DNA of 64,000 bases from Chloroflexota bacterium (GCA_016875735.1 VGOW01000006.1:30855-94854); one strand, 5' to 3'; positions 44,782 through 53,926 are shown, numbered from the stretch's first letter. The notes: generated by a model not told the origin, from the letters alone. A program made the numbers and translations.

Positions 44782-44789
44782 AGTCGATC

Positions 44790-45404
44790 ATGACCACGAT
44801 ACTTGAACGCTGGGGACTTGCCGCAGAAGAGCTAACGGAGGTAATTGATGATAATCCAAGCCTTCGGGGTTTTATGATCGGCTATATCGGCGAGTTCAAG
44901 CTGCGCAAACTTCTGCTTGCCGAAGAACGCATCTCACACGTTCACAAGTATGATGATCATGACAGAACGCATAAGAACGATGTGGCCATCTCATACGAAG
45001 GCTACGAGTTTACTTTCGAAGTAAAGTCGCTCCAGACGAACTCCATCAGGAAGATCGGCGATGTTTACAGCGGCGATTTTCAGTGTGACGCCAGCGACAG
45101 AAGGCCTGTCCGGTTGCCCAACGGTGAAACCGTTGAGACCACTTGCCTTTTAGTTGGTGGTTTTGACCTTGTGGCTGTGAATCCGTTTGCCTTTCGAGAG
45201 CAATGGGATTTTGCTTTTGCATTGAACCGAGACTTGCCAAGAAGCAAGAGCAACAAATACACACCTAAACAGCAGAAGTATTTACTTGCAACATCGGTCA
45301 AAATAACTTGGCCGCTACAATCCCCGTTTGCGACTGACCCCTTCCCCTTGTTGGATGAGTTGATTGCAGAAAAAGAAAGAAGACGGAAGAAACAAAAAGG
45401 CTAA
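44790..45404 (+). CDS. Type II restriction endonuclease, PD-(D/E)XK-like
   Basis: 204 residues. A candidate nuclease core is [20 protein letters not shown], with Asp and the E-x-K pair at the usual spacing. The rest is charged and lower in GC than the surroundings. The context (controller before, methylase convergent after) supports the call more than sequence does. The stop overlaps the methylase stop by four bases. Recognition site unknown. Confidence 0.7.
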   Translation: MTTILERWGLAAEELTEVIDDNPSLRGFMIGYIGEFKLRKLLLAEERISHVHKYDDHDRTHKNDVAISYEGYEFTFEVKSLQTNSIRKIGDVYSGDFQCDASDRRPVRLPNGETVETTCLLVGGFDLVAVNPFAFREQWDFAFALNRDLPRSKSNKYTPKQQKYLLATSVKITWPLQSPFATDPFPLLDELIAEKERRRKKQKG

Positions 45405-46165
45405 CGAATCTTCACAAATACCAAAAAATAGGAATGGTTCTTGCGGGCGTGAACCTGCTTTTTTAAGCGGCTCACGCTCGCGTTATTAAGCCTGACGACG
45501 ACGAATAAATCTTTGGCATAGAAGCCCATGGAGGCATACTCGTTAATAAGTTCGACGTGCGTCAGGTTCTGTTTGCCGGCGCTTACCTCATCTTGGCACT
45601 TTACGATGAAGATTCCCTTCTCGCAGAGAACTCTGTGAGCTTCCTTGCCTGCCTTGAAGTATAGGTCAAGCACGGCCTTATGCCATTTGGGGCCGCCATC
45701 GCCGCCGTTCCCATCCGAATACGCATTCCTAAAACTCTTGTAACTCCCCACACCGCCGAGGTGGTCAGCGTTGCGCCTAAGCAAACCTTCCATATAGGGG
45801 GGGTCCAACACCACACAGTCTATAGACTTGTCTGAATATGGCAACTTGCGGCAGTCGACGCCGGTCTTGAGGTCGGTTGCCTTTATAATATATTTGCCTT
45901 CGGGAACATTCCGCCAAAAAACACCTTGCCCATAAGTAACATCTGCAACCAGCGAGCCCTCGGGGACATGGAGAGCAAGGAGCTTAGGGAAGACTTCAGC
46001 ATTACCGTTCATATACGCAGATTGCACGACATCCGATGTGGTGATCCCGCCTTGCACTCTCTTCCGCGGATGCTCCTCACTCCACAGGCTTTCTTGCTTA
46101 TATCTCCCTTCTCGTACTCGCGCGTGCTTACTCTTCTGTGCCGGCTTATATTTGGTTTCCTTCAT
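45401..46165 (-). CDS. DNA methyltransferase (N6-adenine or N4-cytosine type)
   Basis: 254 residues. The catalytic motif is [14 protein letters not shown] and a likely SAM motif is [18 protein letters not shown]. The DPPY form points to amino-group methylation. It protects sites cut by the convergent nuclease. The upstream flank is occupied by an IS element, so its original promoter may have been altered. Codon use and GC differ from the hyp genes around it, pointing to acquisition by transfer. Confidence 0.85.
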   Translation of the reverse strand: MKETKYKPAQKSKHARVREGRYKQESLWSEEHPRKRVQGGITTSDVVQSAYMNGNAEVFPKLLALHVPEGSLVADVTYGQGVFWRNVPEGKYIIKATDLKTGVDCRKLPYSDKSIDCVVLDPPYMEGLLRRNADHLGGVGSYKSFRNAYSDGNGGDGGPKWHKAVLDLYFKAGKEAHRVLCEKGIFIVKCQDEVSAGKQNLTHVELINEYASMGFYAKDLFVVVRLNNASVSRLKKQVHARKNHSYFLVFVKIR

Positions 46166-46198
46166 ACCATTACTGATCCTCCGCCAATCAACATTCTT

Positions 46199-47291
46199 AG
46201 GACTTACGCAAAACTGAGTGTTTGACGAGCAGGCAAAAAGCCGATAAGTTTGGGAGTATGCGACCCAAAACTCACAACGTCACACGCTTGGACTATTGCC
46301 AGTATCTTCTGGTCAGCCAAATCAATTATACGTTGACGAACTTTGCCGACCACAGCGAGACATTCAGCCATGATGCTCTCAATCGCTATGTGGCGGGAGA
46401 ACGCCTGCCGCCGAAATTGATCTGGGACAATGTCAAAAGTCAGGTGGTCCAACCCCCCAACGGGTTTCTGGTCTTCGATGATACCGTGGCCGACAAGAAC
46501 TATTCGCATGAGATCGAATTGGTGCGACGCCAGTACAGCGGCAATGCCCACCGGGTCATCAAAGGCATCGGGATTGTCACGTGTGTCTATGTCAACCCGG
46601 ATACGGATCAGTTTTGGATCATCGATTACCGGATCTATGATCCCGATGGAGATGGCAAGACCAAACTGGATCATCTGCAGGACATGTTGCTGAACTGCGT
46701 TCACCAGAAGCAACTGCCATTCTGGGCGGTCTTGATGGACAGTTGGTATGCCACCAAAGAAATCATGTTGACGATTGAAAAGTGCCGAAAAATCTACTAC
46801 TGTCCGCTCAAAGATAATCGTCAAGTCGATGAGTCCGGCGGCACCCAACCTTATCGCCGTGTGGATGCTTTGGACTGGACCGAGGCCGAAAAGCAACACG
46901 GCAAACTAATCAAGATCAAAGGTTTTCCTAGCCATCACAAAGTGAAACTCTTCCGGGTTGTGCTTTCTACCAAGCGCACGGACTATGTTGTGACCAACGA
47001 CATGGCGCAAGACGACCCGCAGGCCGTACAAGAGGTGTGTGGCTTCCGTTGGAAGGTCGAGCAGTTTCATCGTGAAACCCAGCAACTAACTGGCTTGGAA
47101 GGTTGCTAATGTCGTAAGGCTAGGATTGTCCGCAATCACATTGCTTGTGCTGTTTTGGTTTGGGTTCGTCTCCAGCAAGTGGCCAATGAAACCAAGCAGA
47201 CTGTCTATCGCATCAAACACGGGTTGTTGTCTGACTACCTCCGGCAACAACTCCGGTCTCTTAGTATTCAAATGGCTTTTGCGTAAGTCCT
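46199..47291 (+). mobile_element. IS701-like insertion sequence with intact ends
   Basis: Terminal inverted repeats AGGACTTACGCAAAA (46199-46213) and TTTTGCGTAAGTCCT (47277-47291) are perfect over 15 bases. They enclose one transposase frame. ATTCT occurs just outside both ends (46193-46197 and 47292-47296), but one base off on the left, so a target duplication is uncertain. It lies 33 bases upstream of the methylase start. Confidence 0.85.
46258..47286 (+). pseudogene. IS701-family transposase with one nonsense codon
   Basis: The DDE-type catalytic core shows FLVFDDTVADKNYSHEI, AVLMDSWYATKEIM and FRWKVEQFHRETQQLTGLEG. Translation stops at a TAA at 47107-47109 (codon 284). The same frame then continues CRKARIVRNHIACAVLVWVR to a TAA at 47284-47286, inside the right terminal repeat. 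A single CAA-to-TAA change explains it. The element is probably no longer autonomous. Confidence 0.85.
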
Positions 47292-47359
47292 ATTCTATCA
47301 GAACGTAAGATTAACGCAGAAAATTGGAGGAAATGACCGTGATCTGAGCGAACCGTCTC

Positions 47360-48010
47360 TCACCTCTCCTCAACCTGCTTCTTCACCCATTCCACCCACG
47401 CCTCCATCCCCTCGCCGGTGCGAGAGGAGAGGGGGAAGATGGGCGCGTTGAGGTTGAGCATTTCGATGCCGCGCCGGAAGTAGTCCACGTCGAAGTCGAA
47501 GACGCTCAACAGATCCGCTTTGTTGAGCACCACCGCGTCGGCGCGGGCGAACATGCCCGGATACTTGTACGGTTTGTCGTGCCCTTCGGGGGCGCTGGCG
47601 ACGACGACCGCCCGATGCGCGCCCAACTCGAACTCGGCGGTGCAAACCAGATTGCCCACGTTTTCGATGAACAGCAAATCCAAATTGGCGAGGGGTAGTT
47701 GAGGGAGCGCGGTGCGGATCATCGGCGCGTCGAGGTGGCAACTGCCGCCGGTGTTGATTTGGGTGACCGGGATGCCGCGCGCGGCGATGGTGTCGGCGTC
47801 AATGCGCGAGGCAAGGTCGCCTTCGATCACGCCGGGGCGGACGCCGTCACCGAGCGCCTGCGCCGTCGCCAGAATCAGAGTCGTTTTGCCCGCGCCGGGC
47901 GAGGCCATGAGATTGAGAACGAGCAGGCCGTGCTCGTCGAAGGCGGCGCGGTTCTCGGCGGCCACTGCGTCGTTTGCGCTGAGGATTTCTTTGGCGACGT
48001 GTATCTTCAT
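47360..48010 (-). CDS. hypB: Hydrogenase nickel-incorporation GTPase HypB
   Basis: 216 residues from the ATG at 48010 (another ATG at 48013 is possible; GAGGCGG spacing favours the inner one). The P-loop is MASPGAGKTTLILATAQALG. GDLASRIDADTIAARGIPV, NTGGSCHLDAPMI and VLNKADLL are typical. It drives nickel insertion with HypA. No N-terminal histidine stretch is present, so it does not store nickel. Confidence 0.94.
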   Translation of the reverse strand: MKIHVAKEILSANDAVAAENRAAFDEHGLLVLNLMASPGAGKTTLILATAQALGDGVRPGVIEGDLASRIDADTIAARGIPVTQINTGGSCHLDAPMIRTALPQLPLANLDLLFIENVGNLVCTAEFELGAHRAVVVASAPEGHDKPYKYPGMFARADAVVLNKADLLSVFDFDVDYFRRGIEMLNLNAPIFPLSSRTGEGMEAWVEWVKKQVEER

Positions 48011-48018
48011 CATCCGCC

Positions 48019-48366
48019 TCAATCATCCACATCGATGCTCTCGACGCGGAACTCGCGCCCGCCGGTCACTTGCAAGCGGCCGCTCGCGCAGTTGGGGCAG
48101 GCGTCGGCCAGCGGGGCGCGGGCGGCGAATCGGTGGCCGCAATCCCAACAAGTGACGGTGGTCGGCTCGCGGCGGAAGCGGAGGGCCGCGCCTTCGGCCA
48201 GCGTGCCGCGGCTGAGGATGTCGAAATAAAACTGAACCGAGTCATCGACGATGCTCGATAGTTCGCCGATGACCAGATCGATGGCGAGGATGCGATGCCC
48301 CCCGGCTTGCTGAGAGGCCTCCAGCGCCACGGCCAGCAAGCCTTGGGTGATGGGAAGTTCGTGCAT
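48019..48366 (-). CDS. hypA: Hydrogenase nickel chaperone HypA
   Basis: 115 residues starting [18 protein letters not shown], with the N-terminal nickel site (Met-His). The zinc site comprises [21 protein letters not shown]. It delivers nickel to the large subunit. Located directly before hypB. Confidence 0.94.
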   Translation of the reverse strand: MHELPITQGLLAVALEASQQAGGHRILAIDLVIGELSSIVDDSVQFYFDILSRGTLAEGAALRFRREPTTVTCWDCGHRFAARAPLADACPNCASGRLQVTGGREFRVESIDVDD

Positions 48367-48387
48367 GTTGAAAGCGGCAGGCGCGGG

Positions 48388-48885
48388 CTATTGAACGGGC
48401 GCGAGCGTGTGCCCCCACTGCTTCAACTGCTCCACCACGTTGCCGACCAACGTGCCCACTTGCCGGGCCACCACTGGCGACAATTCTAACCCAATGTCGA
48501 GCAGTTCGGGCCGCACGCCCCACAGCACGATGTTGCGCGGATACACGCCTTTGAACTTGGCGGCGAACAGCATATCGGGCACGCCGATTTGATGCGGGGA
48601 GATTTTCATCGAGAGGAACGACGGCACGTCATCGCCTTCGAGCCGGAGCAGTTCGCCGGGGGCGATGTCGGCCTGCACCGCGTCCACGATGAGCAGATTT
48701 TCCACCCCTTCGAGATAATAGAGGAGGTCCAGACCCAGCGTGCCTCCATCCAGGATCAGGACCTCCTCAGGCACATGATATTGAGCGATCAGCCGCTTCA
48801 CCACCGCCACGCCCACGCCCTCGTCGGCCATGAGCATGTTGCCGACTCCGAGCACGAGCGTTTTGGCGTGAGGCTCTTCTATCAT
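48388..48885 (-). CDS. [NiFe] hydrogenase maturation endopeptidase
   Basis: 165 residues of the HyaD/HybD/HupD family. Nickel-sensing residues are seen in GVGNMLMADEGVGVAVVKRL (Glu), LDGGTLGLDLL (Asp) and ISPHQIGVPDM (His). It removes the C-terminal peptide of the large subunit after the final active-site histidine. Its ATG overlaps the large-subunit stop (ATGA), so it is matched to that subunit. Confidence 0.93.
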   Translation of the reverse strand: MIEEPHAKTLVLGVGNMLMADEGVGVAVVKRLIAQYHVPEEVLILDGGTLGLDLLYYLEGVENLLIVDAVQADIAPGELLRLEGDDVPSFLSMKISPHQIGVPDMLFAAKFKGVYPRNIVLWGVRPELLDIGLELSPVVARQVGTLVGNVVEQLKQWGHTLAPVQ

Positions 48886-50633
48886 GATCCTCCGTTCCGG
48901 CCATTGAAGCGGAGCAGCGGCCCCGAAAAGCCGTGCGCCGATTGCAGAGTCACTTCGTTGATCTCATTGCCCTCGAGGTTGAGCAGATGCACGCCGCAGG
49001 CCATGCACGGATCGAAGGAGTGAATGGTGCGCAGAACTTCGAGCGGCATCTTCGGGTCGGCGATGGGCGTGCCCAGCAACGCCGATTCGTACGCGCCCAT
49101 TTGGCCTTTGGCGTCGCGCGGCGAGCAATTCCACGTGCTGGGCACCACCGCTTGATAGTTGAATATCTTCTTGTCTTTGATGTGGATCCAATGCCCCAGC
49201 GATCCGCGCGGCGCTTCGGTGTAGCCCCAGCCCTTCACATCGGCGGGCCACTTTTCCGGATCCCACACGTTCCAATCGTGGATGCTGAGATCGCCGCTCT
49301 TCATGCTGGCCGCGAGTTCATCCACCCACTCATTCAATTTCTCGGCGGTCACCACCGTTTCGATACAGCGGGCGGCGGTGCGCCCGAGCGTGGAGAACAA
49401 CACTTCCGGTCCGGCGCCCAGCGTCTTCAGCACCGCGCCGACGACTTCCTTCACTCGCGGATGCCCGCTGGCGTAAGCCACCAGCATCCTCGCCAGCGGC
49501 CCCACTTCCATTGGATGATCGGCCAGGCGCGGCGCTTTCATCCATGTGTACTTTTTGTCGGTGTCCAAAAATTCGTAGGGCGGCTTGGGACCGCTGTACT
49601 TCGGTTTCGTTTCGCCGTCCCACGGATGCTTGCTCGCCGAGTCGTCGTCGGACTCGTACCACGAGTGGGTGATGTATTCGGCGATCTGCTGATGATCCAC
49701 CGGATGCACTTTGCTCAAGTCTTTGCCCAGAATGTAACCCTGCGGCAGCCACGGGGAGCCGTCGGCTTGGGGGAAGTCGCCGTACGAAAGGTAGTTGCCC
49801 AGCCCGCCGCCGATGCCGGCCCAGTCGAGATAGAACGGGGCGACAGCCAGCACATCGGGCAGATACACTTTATCCACGAACTCTTTGGCGCGAGTGAACA
49901 TGCCCTTGAGTTGGGCGATGGTGTCGGCGTTGATGGCCGCCTGACTGGTCGGGTCGATGGGTGAGGCCATGCCGCCAACGAGGTACGTTTGCAAGTGCGG
50001 GTTCTTGCTTCCGAGCAGGGCATGAGCGCGGATGACATCGCGCTGCCAATCGAGGGCCTCGAGGTAATGGGCCACCGCCATGAGGTTGGCTTCCGGGGGC
50101 AGTTTGTAAGCCGAGTGCCCCCAATAGGCGTTGGCAAACGGCCCCAACTGCCCGGTGTTGACGAAGGCGGCCAGTTTGTCTTGAATGCCTTTGAAATAGT
50201 CGGCGCTGGATTTGGGCCAGTCGGAGATCGACTGCGCCAGATCCGAAGTGCCTTTGGGGTCGGCGCTCAGCGCGCTCACCACATCCACCCAATCGAGCGC
50301 GTGCAGATGATAGAAGTGGATGACGTGATCCTGAACGTACTGAATGCCTTCGATGATGTTGCGCAGAATGCGCGCGTTGTTGGGGATTTTCACCCCGAGA
50401 GCGTTTTCAACTGCTCGCACGGAGCAGACGGCGTGAACCGTAGTTCAAACGCCTCATATGCGTTGGGTGAGCGCCCATGCCTCTCGCGGGTCGCGGCCTT
50501 TGAGGATCAACTCGATGCCCCGAAACATGGTGCTCGAGCTCCAAGCGTCGGTGACCGCGCCGCCGTCCACCTGCACTTCGATTCGCAAGTGGCCTTCGAT
50601 ACGAGTGATGGGATCGATTGCAATTTTTGCCAT
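48882..50633 (-). CDS. [NiFe] hydrogenase large subunit with two in-frame TGA codons (predicted selenocysteines)
   Basis: 583 residues when read from the ATG at 50633, which has AAGGAGG eight bases upstream. The N-terminus [20 protein letters not shown] is canonical. In the L1 motif, normally RxCGxC, codons 60 (50454-50456) and 63 (50445-50447) are both TGA: R-I-TGA-G-V-TGA-T-T-V-H, then normal sequence ([11 protein letters not shown]). The L2 motif near the C-terminus is standard, DPCMACGVH, followed by a 34-residue tail that the protease should remove. The enzyme is the catalytic subunit of a periplasmic Hyb-type H2-oxidising complex. Site-specific recoding as selenocysteine is the simplest reading, since TGA is an ordinary stop elsewhere in the window. 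Confidence 0.85.
50411..50427 (-). promoter_or_regulatory. Candidate bacterial SECIS hairpin
   Basis: Read on the minus strand, CTGCTC and GAGCAG form a perfect six-pair stem with loop CGTGC (G in the second position). The loop begins 24 bases after the second TGA and 33 after the first, a spacing normal for bacterial selenocysteine insertion hairpins. A second possible stem (GGCG...CGCC with TGAAC/GTTCA) starts right after the first TGA. Confidence 0.5.
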
Positions 50634-50700
50634 CCTATGTCCTCCTTGAAAAGTTTGTCTCAGTTCTCAGCGTGCTCCGCATTCTCGGCGGGTAAAGGCA

Positions 50701-51846
50701 TCAAGCGCGTGATCGGCCTCCTTCCGGGAAGGGGTTGAAGTAGCGCACCACAACACCGTAGGCAAGGAAGCCGCCAGCGCCCAAACCGACGGTGATCATG
50801 ATCTCGATCCACGACGGGAAGTACGGAGTCAGCGTCGGCTCGGCCAGCCCGATCCAACTGACGACCAATCGGTTGATCAGGGTGCCGATCAAAATGAACA
50901 CTCCGGCCCAGAACGGCCCCGCCGAATGCCCCACCAGCCGCGAATACAAAATGCCCGCCGGGATGAGCACGCCGAGAATGATCTCCAGCCAGGCAATGAC
51001 GCCGAGAGTGTCGGGCATGAGCAGCATATCCAACTCGCCCGCGCCCATCGTGTCGCCGAGTTTGACGGCGGCGTACAGGGCCAGCACCAACCCCATCGCC
51101 TGCCCGATGCGGCGGAACAATTCGCGATCCATCTTCAGCCCCCTCACCCGCCAAATCAGATTCACGGCGATGGCCGCCGTCGCCAAACCGGCCACAATGG
51201 ATTGAAGCAGGAACATGAGCGGCAGGGCGGGCGACCACCACAGCGGGTGCAGTTTGTGCGGCATGAGCAGAAACAACGAGCCGAGCGAGGACTGGTGTAG
51301 CATGGAGAGGACGATGCCCGCCCCGGCGATCAAATAGATACTGCGGTGAATCCACTCGATGGGCACCCGCACGTTCCACTTTTCGAGAAAGATCGGCGCC
51401 ACCTCCAGAATCAGAATCACGGTGTAGAGGGTGATGCACAGGCTCACTTCTTCCAGAAACGAGTGGAGGTTGATGAACTGCGGGTTGAAGATGTTGTAGA
51501 ACTGCGGCCAGCGGCCAATGTCGAGGAAGAGCAGAATGCCCACGATGGCGTAGCCGAGAAAGCCCGCCACCACCGCCGGGCGGATCACGGCTTCGTAATG
51601 CTGACGCCCGAAAAAGTAGGTGATGAGCGAGATGGTGAAGGCCGCTCCGGCCACCGGGATCAGGAACAGATCAATCGAGATCCAAACGCCCCACGGATAG
51701 TGGTCGGTCATGTTCGTCGTCGGCCCCAACCCCACGACGAGTCGATAGATGGACAACCCAACGCCGATCAGAGTCAGCAGCAACAGCGGATAGAAGCTGG
51801 CCGGGATCGGTTTATCGGATTTGAATGGTTTGAGCAGTGCGGCCAT
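50701..51846 (-). CDS. HybB/NrfD-family membrane subunit of hydrogenase
   Basis: 381 residues from the ATG at 51846, chosen because AAGGA lies at good spacing; an ATG at 51858 is in frame. About nine to ten membrane helices, beginning LLLLTLIGVGLSIYRLVVGL, with the NrfD-type TDHYPWGVWISIDLFLIPVA. It moves electrons from the iron-sulfur subunit into the quinone pool and may couple to proton movement. It follows the HybA-like gene and precedes the large subunit, as in hybOABC operons. Confidence 0.88.
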   Translation of the reverse strand: MAALLKPFKSDKPIPASFYPLLLLTLIGVGLSIYRLVVGLGPTTNMTDHYPWGVWISIDLFLIPVAGAAFTISLITYFFGRQHYEAVIRPAVVAGFLGYAIVGILLFLDIGRWPQFYNIFNPQFINLHSFLEEVSLCITLYTVILILEVAPIFLEKWNVRVPIEWIHRSIYLIAGAGIVLSMLHQSSLGSLFLLMPHKLHPLWWSPALPLMFLLQSIVAGLATAAIAVNLIWRVRGLKMDRELFRRIGQAMGLVLALYAAVKLGDTMGAGELDMLLMPDTLGVIAWLEIILGVLIPAGILYSRLVGHSAGPFWAGVFILIGTLINRLVVSWIGLAEPTLTPYFPSWIEIMITVGLGAGGFLAYGVVVRYFNPFPEGGRSRA

Positions 51847-51848
51847 AG

Positions 51849-52712
51849 TTATGCCCATCCTTCCCGCTTGGAAATGGCGCGGATACTGGCCAGGAGCAAC
51901 GGGCCGCCGATGAGGATGGTGGGGAGGAAGATGTTGGCGCTCCGCTCGCTCAACGCCGGGATCGGCTCATTGCCCAGTGACGGCAGGCCGAGATTCTCGA
52001 ACGGGGTGGCCGAGAGATACATCACCGACGTGCCGCCCGCATCATCTTTTCCGTACACTTTGCCGACGTAGCGATCTGGCTCCGCCGCCAACCGGCTCTC
52101 GGCTTCGGCGATGAGGTCGCCGCGCCGCCCCCAAACGAGCGCGCCTGTGGGGCAGATTTCCGCGCAGGCCGTGCCCAACCCCTTCTCCAATCGATCGTTG
52201 CACAGCGTGCATTTCTGGACTTTGGGGATGACCTCTTCCCATTCGAATCGGGGCACGTCGAAGGGGCAGGTGTACATGCAGTATCGGCAGCCGATGCAGC
52301 GACCGGCGTCGTAAGTGACGGGGCCGGTGGACGATTTCTGCAAGGCCTGCACCGGACAGCCGCTCACGCAGGCCGGGTCAACGCAGTGCATACACTGGCG
52401 CTTGACGAAGGAATAGTTTTCTTCTTCGCGGTAGAGTTGAATGAGAGTCCACGTGTCGCCGGAGAGTTCGCGGGGCGCGTCGTAGATTCCGCCTTCGCCC
52501 CCCGGCTCGGCGGTGGTGCTGTTCCACTGGCGGCAGGCGTTGGTGCAGGCATTGCAGCCCACGCACATCGTCGCGTCGTACAACATGCCGATGTAATTGT
52601 TCGGGTCGTCGCCGGTGGGTGTGGCCGCCGAGGCTGTTGCTGGCGCCAGCAACGCGCCGCCGATGCCCAGCCCGGCAACTTTTATGAAATCCCTGCGGCT
52701 GATCGATGGCAT
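51849..52712 (-). CDS. HybA-like 4x[4Fe-4S] ferredoxin subunit with Tat signal
   Basis: 287 residues. Twin-arginine signal SRRDFIKVAGLGIGGALLAP. Four cluster motifs: MCVGCNACTNACRQ, QCMHCVDPACVSGCP, RCIGCRYCMYTCPFD and KCTLCNDRLEKGLGTACAE with ICP. A C-terminal helix (ANIFLPTILIGGPLLLASIR) anchors it at the outer face. It passes electrons from the small subunit to the HybB-like protein. Confidence 0.92.
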   Translation of the reverse strand: MPSISRRDFIKVAGLGIGGALLAPATASAATPTGDDPNNYIGMLYDATMCVGCNACTNACRQWNSTTAEPGGEGGIYDAPRELSGDTWTLIQLYREEENYSFVKRQCMHCVDPACVSGCPVQALQKSSTGPVTYDAGRCIGCRYCMYTCPFDVPRFEWEEVIPKVQKCTLCNDRLEKGLGTACAEICPTGALVWGRRGDLIAEAESRLAAEPDRYVGKVYGKDDAGGTSVMYLSATPFENLGLPSLGNEPIPALSERSANIFLPTILIGGPLLLASIRAISKREGWA

Positions 52713-52721
52713 TTCGGCCTC

Positions 52722-53852
52722 CTATTTCTTCTCTTCCGAATTGTTGCCGCCGCTTTCGTCGGGATGATCTTTCTTCGAGAGCTGCATGTAGGCCGCCGTT
52801 CCAGCCGCGCCGATGGCCAAACCGGTGAGGCCGCCGATGAGCGCGGCCGTGGGCGGGGCAATGGTTTGCACTGGCCCCACCACCGGCGCAAAAGTGGAAG
52901 GCGCTCCGAACTTCTGGATGTCGGCGACGTTGTACAGGCCCATCTCCCAAAAGTCCGGCTCGGAGCAACCGATGCAGCCGTGGCCGGAGCCCACCGGCCA
53001 GTTGGCGCCGTCGTTCCAGCGCACCGAGGGGCAGTTGTGGAATGCGACCGGCCCTTTGCACCCCAACCGATAGAGACACCAGCCCTTTCGATGCCCTTCG
53101 TCGCCCCATTGCAGAGCAAACTCTCCGGCGTCGAAGTGGCCGCGCCGCTCGCAGTTGTCGTGGATGCGCGCGCCGTAGGCAAACAGCGGGCGGTTGAGTT
53201 GATCCATCGCCGGGAGTTCGCCGAAGGTGAGGAAGTGCACCACGGTGGCGGTGAGGTTGACGACGTTGTAGGGACAGCCGGGCAAATTGAGAACGGGTTT
53301 ATCTTTCACCAAATCCAAAGTCGAAACGGCGCCGGTGGGATTGGGCGCGGCTTTGGGGATGCCGCCGAACGCCGCGCAGCTGCCCACGGCGATCACCGCC
53401 GCCGCGCTGGAGACCGCCTCATTCAGAATATCCACCGCCGTCCGCCCGCCGATGCAGCAATAGATGCCGTCTTCGGCGGTGGGGATCGATCCTTCGACGA
53501 TCACCAAATGGCCGCCGGCATCGATCGTTTGCTTTTTGGCCTCTTCGGCCAAGTTGCCGGAAGCGGCCATGATTGTCTCGTGGTAATCGACCGAGAGAAC
53601 GTCGAGCACCACTTCCGCCGCCGTGGGCCGCGAGGCGCGCAAGAACGACTCACTGCAACCGGCGCAATCTTGAAACTCCAGCCAGATCACCGGCGGGCGC
53701 TTCACGGCGGCCAGCGACTCGGCAATCTGAGTGGCGTAGCGCTTGGGCAGGGCCAGCGCGGCGGCCATCAATGCTGAAAACTTGAGAAACTCTCGCCGCG
53801 ACATGCCCTGCCGGGCAAGATGCGACTCGAGGCCTTCAGTGAATCGATTCAT
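52722..53852 (-). CDS. [NiFe] hydrogenase small subunit with Tat signal and C-terminal anchor
   Basis: 376 residues. Tat signal MSRREFLKFSALMAAALALP. Iron-sulfur ligands are seen in WLEFQDCAGCSESFLRA, VGSCAAFGGIPKAAPNPTGA, NLPGCPYN, IHDNCERRGHFDAGEFALQW, RLGCKGPVAFHNCP and GHGCIGCSEPDFWE. A C-terminal helix (TAALIGGLTGLAIGAAGTAA) anchors it. The protein carries the large subunit out through Tat. All its cluster cysteines are ordinary TGC/TGT codons. First gene of the hydrogenase operon. Confidence 0.94.
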   Translation of the reverse strand: MNRFTEGLESHLARQGMSRREFLKFSALMAAALALPKRYATQIAESLAAVKRPPVIWLEFQDCAGCSESFLRASRPTAAEVVLDVLSVDYHETIMAASGNLAEEAKKQTIDAGGHLVIVEGSIPTAEDGIYCCIGGRTAVDILNEAVSSAAAVIAVGSCAAFGGIPKAAPNPTGAVSTLDLVKDKPVLNLPGCPYNVVNLTATVVHFLTFGELPAMDQLNRPLFAYGARIHDNCERRGHFDAGEFALQWGDEGHRKGWCLYRLGCKGPVAFHNCPSVRWNDGANWPVGSGHGCIGCSEPDFWEMGLYNVADIQKFGAPSTFAPVVGPVQTIAPPTAALIGGLTGLAIGAAGTAAYMQLSKKDHPDESGGNNSEEKK

Positions 53853-53907
53853 AGCCTTATCTTCCTCCTTGTGCGATCAATTGAACGAGCCGTGCCTGCG
53901 GCGCAAC

Positions 53908-53926
53908 AATGGCTGTTGCCATTATA
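53908..53926 (-). promoter_or_regulatory. Promoter -10 box and overlapping palindrome upstream of the hydrogenase operon
   Basis: On the minus strand TATAAT (53921-53926) is followed by, and overlaps, AATGGC-AACA-GCCATT (53908-53923). The palindrome covers the expected start site, as an operator would. A good -35 box is not seen. AAGGAGG lies before the small-subunit ATG. Confidence 0.45.

Noticed and set aside
46193..47296. Five-base ATTCT target duplication of the IS
   Set aside because: The left copy is one base away from the terminal repeat, and the 4-base YTAR-type repeat expected of IS701 does not match on the right; left as uncertain.
48882..50420. Large subunit as an N-terminally truncated gene starting at a GTG near 50420
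   Set aside because: The conserved N-terminus, ribosome site and exact L1 context upstream show that the frame really begins at 50633 and is interrupted only by two TGA codons at the cysteine sites.
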